Shown here piece after piece: positions 54,170 through 63,660 of a DNA stretch of 64,000 nucleotides. Under the pieces are notes generated by a model, which did not search any database, had not been told where the DNA came from, and saw only the letters and a list, made by a program, of their open reading frames with translations. Every line of letters begins with the position of its first letter. The stretch's first letter is position 1. The DNA is taken from positions 681 through 64,680 of the forward strand of contig NZ_QRGA01000003.1 in the NCBI RefSeq assembly GCF_003367175.1. The letters run 5' to 3'. The stretch is from Trinickia dinghuensis (lineage in GTDB: Bacteria; Pseudomonadota; Gammaproteobacteria; Burkholderiales; Burkholderiaceae). The position numbers and the translations under genes were made by a program.

Positions 54170-57100
54170 ATGCAAAAACAATCCTCATTTCATCCGCGGC
54201 CGGGGCGCGATGCAAAGCACCTGATTTCCAGCCGACGCTCCCCCGCGGCGTCGAGCCTGCGCCCGAAGGCGACTGCACTCGCCGTTCTCGGCTACATCGC
54301 GTTGATTCCCGCGCTCGCTCACGCGAACTGCACGACGATCGGCTCGGCGACGACCTGCGATACGACCTCGCCCTCGCCATGGACAACGACGATCGGCACC
54401 GGGCCGACGTCGGCATCGGGCTCGCAAGTGACGGTCGGCCCCAATGCGCGGATCGTCGTTGGCGACAGCAGCGCCATCGCGCTGTCCGACAACGCGAACA
54501 TCGTCGTGCAATCGGGCGCGCTTGTGCAAAACAGCGCGGTCAGCAGTTCCGGCACTTACTGGACGGGAGCCAACACGATCGACTTCCGCAACAACAGCAC
54601 GCTCACCGTCGAGCAGGGCGCGACCGTGCTGTCGAACGGCACCGAGGCAGATGCCGAAGCCGTCAACCCGGAGGGCACCGGCAATACGATCGTCAACAAC
54701 GGCACGATCCGCGCTGCCAACGCCTCGGCGCTCTGGTTTCAGAACACGTCGGGCTCGAACACGGTCATCAACAACGCGACCGGTGTGATCCAAGCGGCGA
54801 ACATCATGGGCTCCGCGGGCACCGGCGCCGTCGTCTTCACCAATTTCGGCTCGGTCATCGGCAACATGATCTTCGGGGACGGCAACGATACGCTGAACCT
54901 GGAAACCGGGTCGAGCGAGTCCGGCGCAATGGAGGGTGGGGGCGGAAGCAATCTGCTGACGCTCGGAGGCACCGGCACCGCCACCCTGCCGACGACAACG
55001 ATCATCGGCTTCCAAACGCTGCAGAAGCTGGACAGCGGCACGTGGACGGTCTCGAGTCCGATCGGCGGCATGGGCGTGACCTCGGCGGAGGTGAAACAAG
55101 GCACGCTCGTTCTGACCGGCAACAATGCTAGCTATACGGGCACGATGCTCGTCGATCAAACGGGCACGCTGCGGGCCAGCGCGCAAAGTCTGACTCCGGT
55201 CGTGACGGACAACGGGCTGGTGCAGTTTCAGCAAGACACGGCCGGCACCTACTCCGGCCTCATCCAAGGCTCCGGCGCCGTCGAGAAAGACGGCGCCGGC
55301 CCGTTGATGCTCGCGCCCACCGCCGCCGGCGGCAACACTTATACGGGTGGGACCGTACTCAAGCAAGGAGCGCTGTGGGTCTCGGCGGACAACGCACTCG
55401 GCGCGGCCTCGGGCGGTCTGACGTTCGACGGCGGCACGCTGCAGATCGGCCAGTCCTTCGATCTCGCCGGCACGCGCGCGATCTCGGTGACGTCGAACGG
55501 CGGCACGATCGATACGCAAGACTTCCAGTCGACGATCAATCAGGCCATCACCGGGTCGGGGGCACTCGACAAGACGGGCTCGGGAACGTTGACGGTCAAC
55601 GGCGCGATCGTCGGCTCGATCGCCGCCGATGTTCAAGAAGGCACGCTCGTCCTCAACGGCGACGCGTCGCAATTCACCGGGAGCGTGACGGTCGATCAAC
55701 CGGCTGTGCTGCAGGCCAGCGCACAGAGTCTGCCCGCGGCGGTCACCGACAACGGTTTGGTGCAGTTCGAACAAAACACCGACGGCACGTACGCGGGGGC
55801 GATCGGCGGTACGGGTACCGTCGAAAAGGACGGATCCGGCACCCTCGTGCTCAACGGCGCGAGCAGCTATTCGGGCGGTACGTCCGTCGCAGCCGGCACG
55901 CTGGTCGTCGGCGACGCGTCGCACGCGGGAGCGTCGATCGCAGGCCCGGCCACGGTCGCCGCGGGCACCACGCTCGGCGGCTACGGCAGCGTGGGCGGCG
56001 ACGTCATGAACAACGGCACGATCGCCGTGGCCAATGCGCTATCGTCCGCGGCGGCAGGCGTTCAACCTCAACCGCAAGGCAGCTTCACCATCCATGGCCA
56101 ATTGATCAACGCGGGGCTGGCACAACTCGGCGGCAGCCGCAGCAGCCCGGTCGGAAACACGTTGAACGTCGGCAGCTACGTCGGCAAGAACGGAACGATC
56201 GCGCTGAACACCGTCCTCGGCGGGGACAACTCGCCCTCGGACAAGGTCGTGATCGACGGCGGCACGGCAACGGGCTCGACCACGTTGAAGGTCACCAACG
56301 TCGGCGGCACGGGAGCACCGACTGTCTCGAACGGCATCGAGGTGGTGCAAGCGGCCAACGGCGCAACGACCGCCGCAGGCGCATTCACGCTGGCGGGCGG
56401 CATGCTCAAGGCCGGCGCGTACGAGTACTACTTGGCAAGAGGCGGCGTGACCGCGGGCACGTCGCAAGACTGGTATCTGCGCAATACGGTGGCCGCCGGG
56501 AGCGGCACGTCGGGCGCTACGATCGGGGCCAGCGGGGCGGCGGCGGGCGCGGCGGCTTCGGCGGCAGGGGGCGCCGGCACGGTCGTTTCGCAGGCCGCCA
56601 CCGGCAACCCGGTCACGCTGTATCGCCCTGAAGTCGCGCTGTACGCACAGATCCCCGCCGTGATGCGCGAACTCGACGGGATGCAGCTCGATGAGTTTCA
56701 TCTGCGCCAGGGCGACCAAATGCTGCTGAACGAGACCGGCCCCCTACCCGCGGGATGGGGCCGAGTCTGGGGCGCACACAGCGTGTTGTCGGAAGGCGGC
56801 GACGTGAGTCCGCAATTCGACGGCACGATGGGTGGCGCGCAGGTCGGCCAAGACCTCTACGCGGACGGCGTCCAGGGCGGGCAGCGCAATCACTACGGCT
56901 TCTACCTCGGCATGGGCCGGGCAACGGGCGACGTCGACGGATCGGCGGTGGGCGTGGCGGGAGCCGGTGTCGGACACCTCTCGGTCAACGAATACAGCCT
57001 TGCCGGCTACTGGACGCATATCGGTCCGAGCGGCTGGTACACGGATACCGTCTTATCGGGCAGCGCGCTCAGCGCGGACACGACCTCGACCGACAACGTC

Positions 57101-57571
57101 CATGCGAGCACGCACGGTACCGCCTTCACGGCTTCGATCGAAGCCGGCATGCCGTTCGCGATCGGGCACGGGCTCACGATGGAGCCCGAAGCGCAGGTCG
57201 TCTATCGGCATCTGTCGATCGACAACCTGAACGACGGCATTTCGAACGTGGGATTCGACAGCGGCAATTCGATGCTCGCCCGATTCGGCCTCCGGTTCGC
57301 CGGCACCTGGGACGCGCACGGCATCGCGTGGCAGCCCTACATGGCCGTCAACGTGCTGCATGCTTTCGCGAACGGGGATCATCAAACCTACGACAGCGCG
57401 ACCTCGGTCGCTACGCCCGTGAACCAAACCACGGGCCGGATCGATGCCGGGCTCGTGACGAAGTTCTCCAAGCACGGCAGCGTCTTTGCCACCGTGAGCT
57501 GGGGCACGAACCTCGGCGGGGAGCACGTGCGCACGGTGGGAGGAAACGCAGGGGTACGTTGGTCCTGGTAA
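54170..57571 (+). CDS. Type V autotransporter with beta-helical passenger
   Basis: This 1133-residue outer-membrane protein carries an extended signal sequence (about 1-53, ending ALAHA). A passenger of autotransporter-associated beta-strand repeats (about 55-790) follows, rich in Gly, Thr, Asn and Ser with GxGTLVLNG-like turns. The C-terminal autotransporter beta-barrel (about 850-1133) ends GGNAGVRWSW, so the final residue is Trp rather than the more usual Phe. Residues about 310-383 and 491-564 are near-duplicates (ASAQSL..VVTDNGLVQF pattern). It may serve adhesion or biofilm; no protease triad is evident. A downstream perfect 14-bp hairpin ends it. Confidence 0.92.
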   Translation: MQKQSSFHPRPGRDAKHLISSRRSPAASSLRPKATALAVLGYIALIPALAHANCTTIGSATTCDTTSPSPWTTTIGTGPTSASGSQVTVGPNARIVVGDSSAIALSDNANIVVQSGALVQNSAVSSSGTYWTGANTIDFRNNSTLTVEQGATVLSNGTEADAEAVNPEGTGNTIVNNGTIRAANASALWFQNTSGSNTVINNATGVIQAANIMGSAGTGAVVFTNFGSVIGNMIFGDGNDTLNLETGSSESGAMEGGGGSNLLTLGGTGTATLPTTTIIGFQTLQKLDSGTWTVSSPIGGMGVTSAEVKQGTLVLTGNNASYTGTMLVDQTGTLRASAQSLTPVVTDNGLVQFQQDTAGTYSGLIQGSGAVEKDGAGPLMLAPTAAGGNTYTGGTVLKQGALWVSADNALGAASGGLTFDGGTLQIGQSFDLAGTRAISVTSNGGTIDTQDFQSTINQAITGSGALDKTGSGTLTVNGAIVGSIAADVQEGTLVLNGDASQFTGSVTVDQPAVLQASAQSLPAAVTDNGLVQFEQNTDGTYAGAIGGTGTVEKDGSGTLVLNGASSYSGGTSVAAGTLVVGDASHAGASIAGPATVAAGTTLGGYGSVGGDVMNNGTIAVANALSSAAAGVQPQPQGSFTIHGQLINAGLAQLGGSRSSPVGNTLNVGSYVGKNGTIALNTVLGGDNSPSDKVVIDGGTATGSTTLKVTNVGGTGAPTVSNGIEVVQAANGATTAAGAFTLAGGMLKAGAYEYYLARGGVTAGTSQDWYLRNTVAAGSGTSGATIGASGAAAGAAASAAGGAGTVVSQAATGNPVTLYRPEVALYAQIPAVMRELDGMQLDEFHLRQGDQMLLNETGPLPAGWGRVWGAHSVLSEGGDVSPQFDGTMGGAQVGQDLYADGVQGGQRNHYGFYLGMGRATGDVDGSAVGVAGAGVGHLSVNEYSLAGYWTHIGPSGWYTDTVLSGSALSADTTSTDNVHASTHGTAFTASIEAGMPFAIGHGLTMEPEAQVVYRHLSIDNLNDGISNVGFDSGNSMLARFGLRFAGTWDAHGIAWQPYMAVNVLHAFANGDHQTYDSATSVATPVNQTTGRIDAGLVTKFSKHGSVFATVSWGTNLGGEHVRTVGGNAGVRWSW

Positions 57572-57586
57572 TGCGCGGGGCCGCGG

Positions 57587-57616
57587 AAGGCTCGGGGGCC
57601 GAGGCCCCCGAGCCTT
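57587..57616. terminator. Perfect 14-bp hairpin between autotransporter and polyol operon
   Basis: AAGGCTCGGGGGCC (57587-57600) pairs fully with GGCCCCCGAGCCTT (57603-57616) around a 2-nt centre. It stands between convergent 3' ends and can terminate both. Confidence 0.8.
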
Positions 57617-57622
57617 GCGCCT

Positions 57623-58780
57623 CTATGCAGCCGACAGCACTTCCACGATCTTGCGGTCGTATGCCTGCCCTTGATCGTCGAACAGATGGCAGTGATCGGG
57701 CTCGGCGCCCAGCGTGAGCGACTCGCCGCGCTCATGCCGCTCGAGCGGCGGAATACGCGCGATGAGACCGTCCGGCGCCACCGACGCTTCGGCATACAGA
57801 TAGGCGGCGTCGCCCAGCGATTCGACGGCCGTCGTCCGCGCGCTCACGCCTTGCGCGGGCGCGCCGGTTGCCGGCTCGCTCGATTGCACATGCAGATGCT
57901 CGGGCCGAATTCCGACTGTCACGCGCGCGCCGTGCTCCAATGCCCGCGCCCCCGACGAAGAGGCCCCGCGCGTTTCCACCGCCACCCGCTGGGTCTCGCC
58001 CGTGGCATAGCGCACGAGCACGCCGTCGCCGCCGACCTGCTCGACGACACCATCGAGAAAATTCATCTTCGGCGATCCGATGAACCCGGCCACGAATCGA
58101 TTCGCCGGCGCATGGTAAAGACGGTTGGGACTGCCGACTTGCTCCACGTTGCCCGCCGACATCACGACGATCTTGTCGGCGAGCGTCATCGCCTCGACCT
58201 GATCGTGGGTCACATAGATCATCGTGGTCTTCAGTTCGTCGTGAAGCCGCGCGAACTCGAGGCGCATCTTCACGCGCAGCGCGGCGTCGAGGTTCGACAG
58301 CGGCTCGTCGAACAGGAACACCTTCGGCTTGCGCGTAATGGCCCGCCCGATCGCCACACGCTGGCGCTGCCCGCCCGAAAGCTGCTTAGGCTTGCGCTCG
58401 AGCAGATGATCGATGTGCAGGATCTTCGCCGCATTGCGCACGGCTTCGTCGATCTCGGGCTTCTTCGCACCGGCGAGCTTCAGGCCGAATGCCATGTTGT
58501 CGTAGAGCGACATGTGCGGATAGAGCGCATACGACTGGAACACCATCGCAATGCCGCGCTTAGCGGGCGGCACATCGTTCACGCGCGCCGCATCGATCAT
58601 CAGCTCGCCGCCGCTGATCGATTCGAGGCCTGCGATCATCCGCAGCAGCGTCGACTTGCCGCATCCGCTGGGTCCGACGAAGACGACGAATTCGCCGTCG
58701 GCGATATCGAGGTTCACGTTGCGCAAGACCTCGTGTTCCTCATAACGTTTTGCGACACCACGCAGCGTCAAGCTTGCCAT
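57623..58780 (-). CDS. Polyol ABC transporter ATP-binding protein (MalK/SmoK-like)
   Basis: The 385-residue ATPase energises the polyol importer. It has Walker A GPSGCGKST, signature LSGGQRQR, Walker B VFLFDEPLSNLDA, and the H-loop VTHDQVEAM. A C-terminal TOBE-type domain (about 235-385; VTVGIRPEHLHVQ) is as in MalK/UgpC. ATG 58780 follows GGAGACGGATC, and the longer frame to 59674 is an artefact. The gene is last in the operon and overlaps the HAD gene by 13 bp. Confidence 0.95.
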   Translation of the reverse strand: MASLTLRGVAKRYEEHEVLRNVNLDIADGEFVVFVGPSGCGKSTLLRMIAGLESISGGELMIDAARVNDVPPAKRGIAMVFQSYALYPHMSLYDNMAFGLKLAGAKKPEIDEAVRNAAKILHIDHLLERKPKQLSGGQRQRVAIGRAITRKPKVFLFDEPLSNLDAALRVKMRLEFARLHDELKTTMIYVTHDQVEAMTLADKIVVMSAGNVEQVGSPNRLYHAPANRFVAGFIGSPKMNFLDGVVEQVGGDGVLVRYATGETQRVAVETRGASSSGARALEHGARVTVGIRPEHLHVQSSEPATGAPAQGVSARTTAVESLGDAAYLYAEASVAPDGLIARIPPLERHERGESLTLGAEPDHCHLFDDQGQAYDRKIVEVLSAA

Positions 58781-59535
58781 GATCCGTCTCCTTTCCCATT
58801 CATCGCCGTGCCCGCCCGATCGGCGACACGGCTCATCCATTGGCCGACGAGCGCGGGCAACGCGCTCATGTCGTCGAATACTCGTTGCGCTCCCGCCTGC
58901 ACGAGCGCCTCGGCATGCGCGCGCCCCCCCTGTTCCGCGTGCGTACCGCCCGCGAAGCCGAGCACGACCATCCCCGCCGAGCTCGCCGCCGCGACGCCCG
59001 CGACGCTGTCCTCCACGACGATGCATGCCCGGCTCGCCACGCCGAGCGCATCGGCGACCGCGATGTAGATATCGGGCGCGGGCTTCGGACGCGGCACGCG
59101 ATCCGCGCAAAACACATGCGAGCCGAAGAAGCGGTCGAGTCCCGTGCGCGCGAGCACGGCGTGGACATAAGCCGTGTAGCTGTTGCTCGCGCACGCCTTC
59201 GTCAGCGCGATTTGTTCGAGTGCGGCTTCGACGCCGGCCACGACCGGCGCTTGCTGCGCCGCGGCTTCGACGCTGCGCCGTATCGCGTCCATCTCGATCG
59301 GCGCGAGCGCTTGCCCGAGCGCCGCGGCGCTGGCTTCGAGCACGCGTTCGATGCGCAGCCCAAGCAGCGGCATCACGACAGGTTCGACGTCGGCGTGGGG
59401 CCAACGCGCTTGCAGCTCTTGCACGAGCATCTTTGCCGCGACGGCTTCGCTGTCGATCAGCACGCCGTCGCAATCGCAGATCAGCACGCGGTCGCGCCGC
59501 AACTCGCCTGCGTTTCGGATCGTCGATCCCGTCAT
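58768..59535 (-). CDS. HAD-superfamily hydrolase inside the polyol operon
   Basis: The 255-residue protein is a subfamily IA HAD phosphatase (beta-phosphoglucomutase/phosphoglycolate phosphatase-like). The nucleophile is in VLICDCDGVLIDSE, where the second Asp is the acid-base residue. ASNSYTAYV supplies the motif II Ser, KPAPDIY the motif III Lys, and VVEDSVAG motif IV. It overlaps the permease by 4 bp and the ATPase by 13 bp, so it is made with the transporter. A sugar- or polyol-phosphate is the natural substrate guess, for instance to relieve toxic phosphate ester build-up. Confidence 0.9.
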   Translation of the reverse strand: MTGSTIRNAGELRRDRVLICDCDGVLIDSEAVAAKMLVQELQARWPHADVEPVVMPLLGLRIERVLEASAAALGQALAPIEMDAIRRSVEAAAQQAPVVAGVEAALEQIALTKACASNSYTAYVHAVLARTGLDRFFGSHVFCADRVPRPKPAPDIYIAVADALGVASRACIVVEDSVAGVAAASSAGMVVLGFAGGTHAEQGGRAHAEALVQAGAQRVFDDMSALPALVGQWMSRVADRAGTAMNGKGDGSWQA

Positions 59536-60395
59536 TTGACGGCTCCGAACGTGAGGCCGCGCACGAGCTGCTTCTGCGAGAGCCAACCGACCAGCAGAAT
59601 CGGAGCGACCGCGAGCAGCGACGCCGCTGACAGCTTCGCCCAGAACAAGCCCTCCGGGCTCGAGTACGACGCAATGAACACCGTGAGCGGCGCGGCGTTC
59701 GAACTCGAGAGGTTGATGCTCCAGAATGCCTCGTTCCACGACAAAATCACGAGCAGCAGCGCCGTCGAGGCGAGCCCCGGCAACGCCATCGGCATCAAGA
59801 GGTAGACGATCTCCTGCCAGGTCGCCGCGCCGTCGATGCGCCCCGCCTCGAGAATGTCGCGCGGTATCTCGTTGAAGTAGGTGAACGCCATCCAGACTGC
59901 GATCGGCAGATTCATCAGCGTATAGACGATGATGAGCCCGGAGACCGTATCGAGCAGCCCGGCGTTCTTCCAGAGCAGGTAGATCGGCACGAGCACCCCG
60001 ACCGACGGCATCATCTTCGTCGAGAGCATCCACAGCAGCAGGCTTTGCGTCCGGCGCGTCGGGAAGAACGCCATCGTGTAAGCGGCCGGCACCGCCAGCA
60101 CCAGGCACAGCACGGTCACGCCCACCGAAATGAGGATCGAGTTGCGCGCGAACAGGAAGTAGTCGCTGCGGGCGAAGACCTCCCGGAAGCTGTCCAGCGT
60201 CGGCGTGAAGATCAAGGAAAGCTGATAGGCGTCGCGTTCGGTCTTGAACGCCGTGATCGTCATCCAGAAGATCGGGAAGAACAGCGCGAGCGCGATCAGC
60301 CAGGCGAGCAGCCCTGGCAGCGCGCGCTTGACGGTGGCGAGCACGGGCAGTTGCGCGCGCATCGGGCGCGCGGCGGATACGGTCGGGTGGCTCAT
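59532..60395 (-). CDS. Polyol ABC transporter permease, second subunit
   Basis: This 287-residue MalG-type permease has six hydrophobic helices. The EAA loop that docks the ATPase reads EIPRDILEAGRIDGAATWQEI. The N-terminal helix is LLAWLIALALFFPIFWMTITAFK-like. It overlaps its neighbours by 4 bp on both sides (ATGA-type junctions), tying its expression to the first permease and the HAD protein. Confidence 0.95.
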   Translation of the reverse strand: MSHPTVSAARPMRAQLPVLATVKRALPGLLAWLIALALFFPIFWMTITAFKTERDAYQLSLIFTPTLDSFREVFARSDYFLFARNSILISVGVTVLCLVLAVPAAYTMAFFPTRRTQSLLLWMLSTKMMPSVGVLVPIYLLWKNAGLLDTVSGLIIVYTLMNLPIAVWMAFTYFNEIPRDILEAGRIDGAATWQEIVYLLMPMALPGLASTALLLVILSWNEAFWSINLSSSNAAPLTVFIASYSSPEGLFWAKLSAASLLAVAPILLVGWLSQKQLVRGLTFGAVK

Positions 60396-61327
60396 GCTTC
60401 GTACTCCCCTTTCAGATTCTTCGCTAGCATGCGCACGAGGAAGAACGCGACGACGTTCGCAAGAATCACGGCCAAGATGCCGCCGGCCGAAGCCAGGCCG
60501 ACGTCGAATTGCTGGAGGCCGAGCGCGTAGATCAAATACGACAGGATCGTCGTGGCATTGCCCGGGCCGCCCGCGGTGGTCGTGTAGATTTCGGCGAAGA
60601 TCGACAGCAGAAAGATCGTCTCCATCATGACGACGACCGAAATCGCACGCCTCAGATGCGGCAGCGTGATGTAGAAGAACATCGCGAATGCGCCGGCGCC
60701 GTCGATGCGCGCCGCTTCCTTTTGCTCTTCGTCGAGCGATTGGATCGCCGTGAACAAGATGAGGAACGCGAACGGCAGCCATTGCCACGCGACGATGACG
60801 ACGATCGACGAGAGCGGATAGGTGGCGAACCAGTCGATCGGCTGCATGCCGACCGAGCGCATGACGGCCGCCACCACGCCATACACCGGGTGCAGCATCA
60901 TGTTCTTCCAAATCAGCGCGCTCACCGTCGGCATGACGAAGAACGGGCCGATCGCGAGCACCCGCGCGATGCCTTGCCCGATGAACTTGCGATCGAACAG
61001 CAACGCCATCAGGATGCCGCCGACGACGGTAATGACGAGCACCCAGCCGATCAGCTCGATCGTATGAACGATCGACGGTATGAACGACGGATCGGTGACG
61101 AGGTAGCGATAGTTGTCGAGCCCCGCGAAACCTTTTTCATCCGGGTTGAGCAGGTTGTAGCGCCTGAACGAATACCAGATCGTCATGGCGAGCGGTATCG
61201 TCATCCAGAGCACGAGCACTGCAACCGAAGGCGCGGCGAGCCAGCGCGTGGAGCCTGCCCGGCGTTCGGGCGTCGGCAACGCGCTTTGCTCCGCGGCGTG
61301 CGAGAGCGGCATATGAAGATGTCCCAT
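60392..61327 (-). CDS. Polyol ABC transporter permease, first subunit
   Basis: This 311-residue MalF-type inner-membrane permease has six or more hydrophobic helices (SVAVLVLWMTIPLAMTIWYS, LSSIVVIVAWQWLPFAFLIL). The EAA loop is LDEEQKEAARIDGAGAF. It is 150 bp downstream of the binding-protein gene, with hairpins between. It overlaps the second permease by 4 bp. Confidence 0.95.
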   Translation of the reverse strand: MGHLHMPLSHAAEQSALPTPERRAGSTRWLAAPSVAVLVLWMTIPLAMTIWYSFRRYNLLNPDEKGFAGLDNYRYLVTDPSFIPSIVHTIELIGWVLVITVVGGILMALLFDRKFIGQGIARVLAIGPFFVMPTVSALIWKNMMLHPVYGVVAAVMRSVGMQPIDWFATYPLSSIVVIVAWQWLPFAFLILFTAIQSLDEEQKEAARIDGAGAFAMFFYITLPHLRRAISVVVMMETIFLLSIFAEIYTTTAGGPGNATTILSYLIYALGLQQFDVGLASAGGILAVILANVVAFFLVRMLAKNLKGEYEA

Positions 61328-61379
61328 CGTTTCGGACTCCTGATCGATCGGACGCCACCCTTAACGGATGGCGTCGAGC

Positions 61380-61471
61380 GCGGGCCGCCGCGGCATGCGC
61401 GGTGGACGGCCCGCACGAGGGCGGGGCACAGCACAGTACGCTATGCGCACCGCCCGCCGGCTTGCGCCGGC
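61380..61471 (-). other. Hairpins between binding-protein and permease genes
   Basis: GCCGGC-TTGC-GCCGGC (61456-61471) lies just after the binding-protein stop. GCGGGCCG (61380-61387) with CGGCCCGC (61407-61414) forms a second stem. Such hairpins usually stabilise or attenuate the transcript, so that the binding protein is made in excess over the membrane subunits. Confidence 0.6.
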
Positions 61472-61477
61472 ATGGGC

Positions 61478-62812
61478 TTACTTCTGGTACCCGGCTTGGC
61501 GTACAGCGCGGTTGGCCGCGGCGTTGCCGGCCGTCAACGCTGCGTCGACGCTCATTTGGCCCGCGAGCGCACCGGAGATGCTCTGCCCGACGACGGTTCC
61601 GAACGATTGGAATTCGGGGATGCCGACGAACTGCACGCCCGTGTACGGAACCGGCTTGGCCGTCGGGTGGTTCGGGTCTGCCGTCTTGATCGCGTTCTCG
61701 ACGAATTCGCCGAACGGCGCGGCCTGCTTATACTCCGGACGGTTATAGGTCGATTCGCGCGTACCCGGCGGCACCGATGCCCAGCCTTCGTCCTTCGCGA
61801 CCGCTTCGATATAGGGCTTGCCGGTTGCCCATTCGATGAACTTCTTCGCGTCGTCCTGCTTCTTCGACGTCTTCGGAATCGCGAGCGCCCAGGCCCAGAG
61901 CCAGTGCGAACCGTTCGGCGTCACCGCCGTCGGCGCCGCGGCGAAGCCGATCTTGTCGGCCACTTGCGACTGGTTCTTGTTGTAGAGCATGCCGGCGGCG
62001 ACGGTGGCATCGATCCACATCGCGCACTTGCCGGAGGACATCAGCGTCAGGTTTTCGTTGAAGCCGTTCGAGCTCGCTCCCGGGGGGCCGTCCTTCTTCA
62101 TCAGGTCGACATAGAAGTTGACGGCCTTTTTCCATTCCGGCGACGTGAGTTGAGCGTTCCACTTCTCGTCGAACCAGCGCCCGCCCTCGGTGTTCACGAG
62201 CGTCGTCAGGTAGGCCATGTTCTCGCCCCATCCCGCCTTGCCGCGCAAGCAGATGCCGTAGACGCCGTTCGCCTTGTCGGTCAGCTTGTCGGCGAACTGA
62301 GCGATCTGGTCGTAGGTCGGCTTCGGCGGCATCGTGAGGCCCTTTGCCGCGAACAGATCCTTGCGGTAGAAGGTCATCGAGCTTTCCGCGTAGAACGGCA
62401 AGGCATACAGCGTGCCGTTGTACGAGAGGCTGTCGCGCACGGGCTTCATGACGTCGTTCACGTCATAGTCGGACGGCAGATTCGTCATCGGCGAAAGCCA
62501 GCCGCGCTTGCCCCACTGCGGCGCCTCGTATGCGCCGATCATCATCACGTCGAACTGGCCGCTGCCGGTCGTGATGTCGGTCGTCGCGCGCTGGCGCAGC
62601 ACGTTCTCTTCGAGCACGACCCAATTGAGCTTGATGTCGGGATTGCTCTTTTCGAACTCGGCGGAGAGCTTCTTCATCTCGATCATGTCGGGGTTGTTCA
62701 CCACCGCGATCGTGATCGTGGCGGCCGACGCGGCCGTCGCCGTCAACGCGAGGGCGGCGGCGGCGATCGCGCGCCGCGTGAGTCGAACGGCAGAGCCGGA
62801 ATTGCGTTGCAT
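61478..62812 (-). CDS. Polyol ABC transporter substrate-binding protein
   Basis: The 444-residue periplasmic receptor belongs to the family 1 (MalE/SmoE-like) solute-binding proteins. A signal peptide covers about 1-31 (LTRRAIAAAALALTATAASAA). Aromatic-rich substrate segments include YNGTLYALPFYAESSMTFYRKDLF (in part) and GSHWLWAWALAIP. Closest in style are sorbitol/mannitol/arabinitol receptors. ATG 62812 is set by AAGGAGA six bases upstream; the longer frame to 62854 lacks a signal-like start. It follows the dehydrogenase gene on the same strand. Confidence 0.93.
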   Translation of the reverse strand: MQRNSGSAVRLTRRAIAAAALALTATAASAATITIAVVNNPDMIEMKKLSAEFEKSNPDIKLNWVVLEENVLRQRATTDITTGSGQFDVMMIGAYEAPQWGKRGWLSPMTNLPSDYDVNDVMKPVRDSLSYNGTLYALPFYAESSMTFYRKDLFAAKGLTMPPKPTYDQIAQFADKLTDKANGVYGICLRGKAGWGENMAYLTTLVNTEGGRWFDEKWNAQLTSPEWKKAVNFYVDLMKKDGPPGASSNGFNENLTLMSSGKCAMWIDATVAAGMLYNKNQSQVADKIGFAAAPTAVTPNGSHWLWAWALAIPKTSKKQDDAKKFIEWATGKPYIEAVAKDEGWASVPPGTRESTYNRPEYKQAAPFGEFVENAIKTADPNHPTAKPVPYTGVQFVGIPEFQSFGTVVGQSISGALAGQMSVDAALTAGNAAANRAVRQAGYQK

Positions 62813-62883
62813 CTGATGTCTCCTTAAGTCTTGTACGTTGTGGTGGAAATGCACGTGCGCTCAAAGAGAAGCGCGGTTCGTAC

Positions 62884-63660
62884 TCAGCTCATCCAGTTGC
62901 CGCCGTCGACGTTCAGCGTCTGCGCCGTGATGTAGTCGGCGTCGCTCGAAGCCAGAAAGAGCGCGGCGCCCGTGAGGTCGGCCGGCAAGCCCATGCGCCC
63001 GAGCGGCACCTCTTCGCCGACGAGGCGCTTCTTCTCGCCGAGCGGGCGATGTTCGTAGCGGGCGAACAGGGCATCGACCTGTTCCCACATCGGCGTGTCG
63101 ATAACGCCGGGGGCGATGCCGTTCACGTTGATTCGGTGCGGTGCGAGCGCAAGCGCGGCCGATTGCGTATAGCTGAGCACGGCGGCCTTCGTCGCGCAGT
63201 AATGCGAGACGAGCGCCTCGCCGCGGCGGCCGGCCTGCGAGGACATATTGACGATCTTGCCGCCGCGCCCTTGCTCGACCATGCGCTGCGCCACGGCTTG
63301 CATCAGGAAGAACATGCCCTTCACGTTGACCGCGAAGAGCGTGTCGAAGGTGTCCCACGATTCGTCGAGCAGCGGCCGCATGTCGAAGATCGCGGCGTTG
63401 TTGAACAGAATGTCGATGCCGCCGAAGCGGCCGACCGCCTGCTCGACGATCCGCGCGATGTCCTCGCGCCGCGTGACGTCGGCTCGCACGACGTGGACCG
63501 CGTCGGCATGACGCCTGGCGAGATCGGGGCAAATGGCGTCGGGGGATTTGACGTCGACGAGGATGCAGCGCGCGCCCTCTTGCAAATAGCGCTCGGCAAC
63601 GGCCTCGCCGATGCCGCTCGCCGCGCCCGTCAGTACCGCGACTTTGTCGTGCAATCTCAC
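62884..63660 (-). CDS. Polyol (sorbitol-type) short-chain dehydrogenase
   Basis: This 258-residue SDR oxidises a polyol with NAD. It has TGAASGIGEAVA (NAD loop near 10-21), Asp of LVDVKSP (NAD preference), NNAAI, and the catalytic Ser (NMSSQAG), Tyr (SHYCATKAAV) and Lys four residues on. It resembles SmoS sorbitol dehydrogenase and galactitol dehydrogenases. The start is GTG at 63660 (VRLHDKVAVLTG), fixed by AGGAGA at 63668-63673. The ATG at 63792 would place coding sequence over the operator palindromes. It is the first gene of the transporter operon, 71 bp before the binding-protein ATG. Confidence 0.9.
   Translation of the reverse strand: MRLHDKVAVLTGAASGIGEAVAERYLQEGARCILVDVKSPDAICPDLARRHADAVHVVRADVTRREDIARIVEQAVGRFGGIDILFNNAAIFDMRPLLDESWDTFDTLFAVNVKGMFFLMQAVAQRMVEQGRGGKIVNMSSQAGRRGEALVSHYCATKAAVLSYTQSAALALAPHRINVNGIAPGVIDTPMWEQVDALFARYEHRPLGEKKRLVGEEVPLGRMGLPADLTGAALFLASSDADYITAQTLNVDGGNWMS

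Noticed and set aside
54127-55131. Alternative Lys-rich start at 54127 as a small gene ahead of the autotransporter
   Set aside because: It is out of frame with the autotransporter, reads into an Arg/His-rich shadow and has no ribosome-binding site.
54185-55924. 579-residue minus-strand open frame
   Set aside because: It is antisense to the autotransporter passenger and has no recognisable motif.
60509-62827. 772-residue plus-strand open frame
   Set aside because: It is antisense to the polyol permease and binding-protein genes. It is Arg/His/Asp-rich with no domain, as expected for a GC-rich shadow frame.
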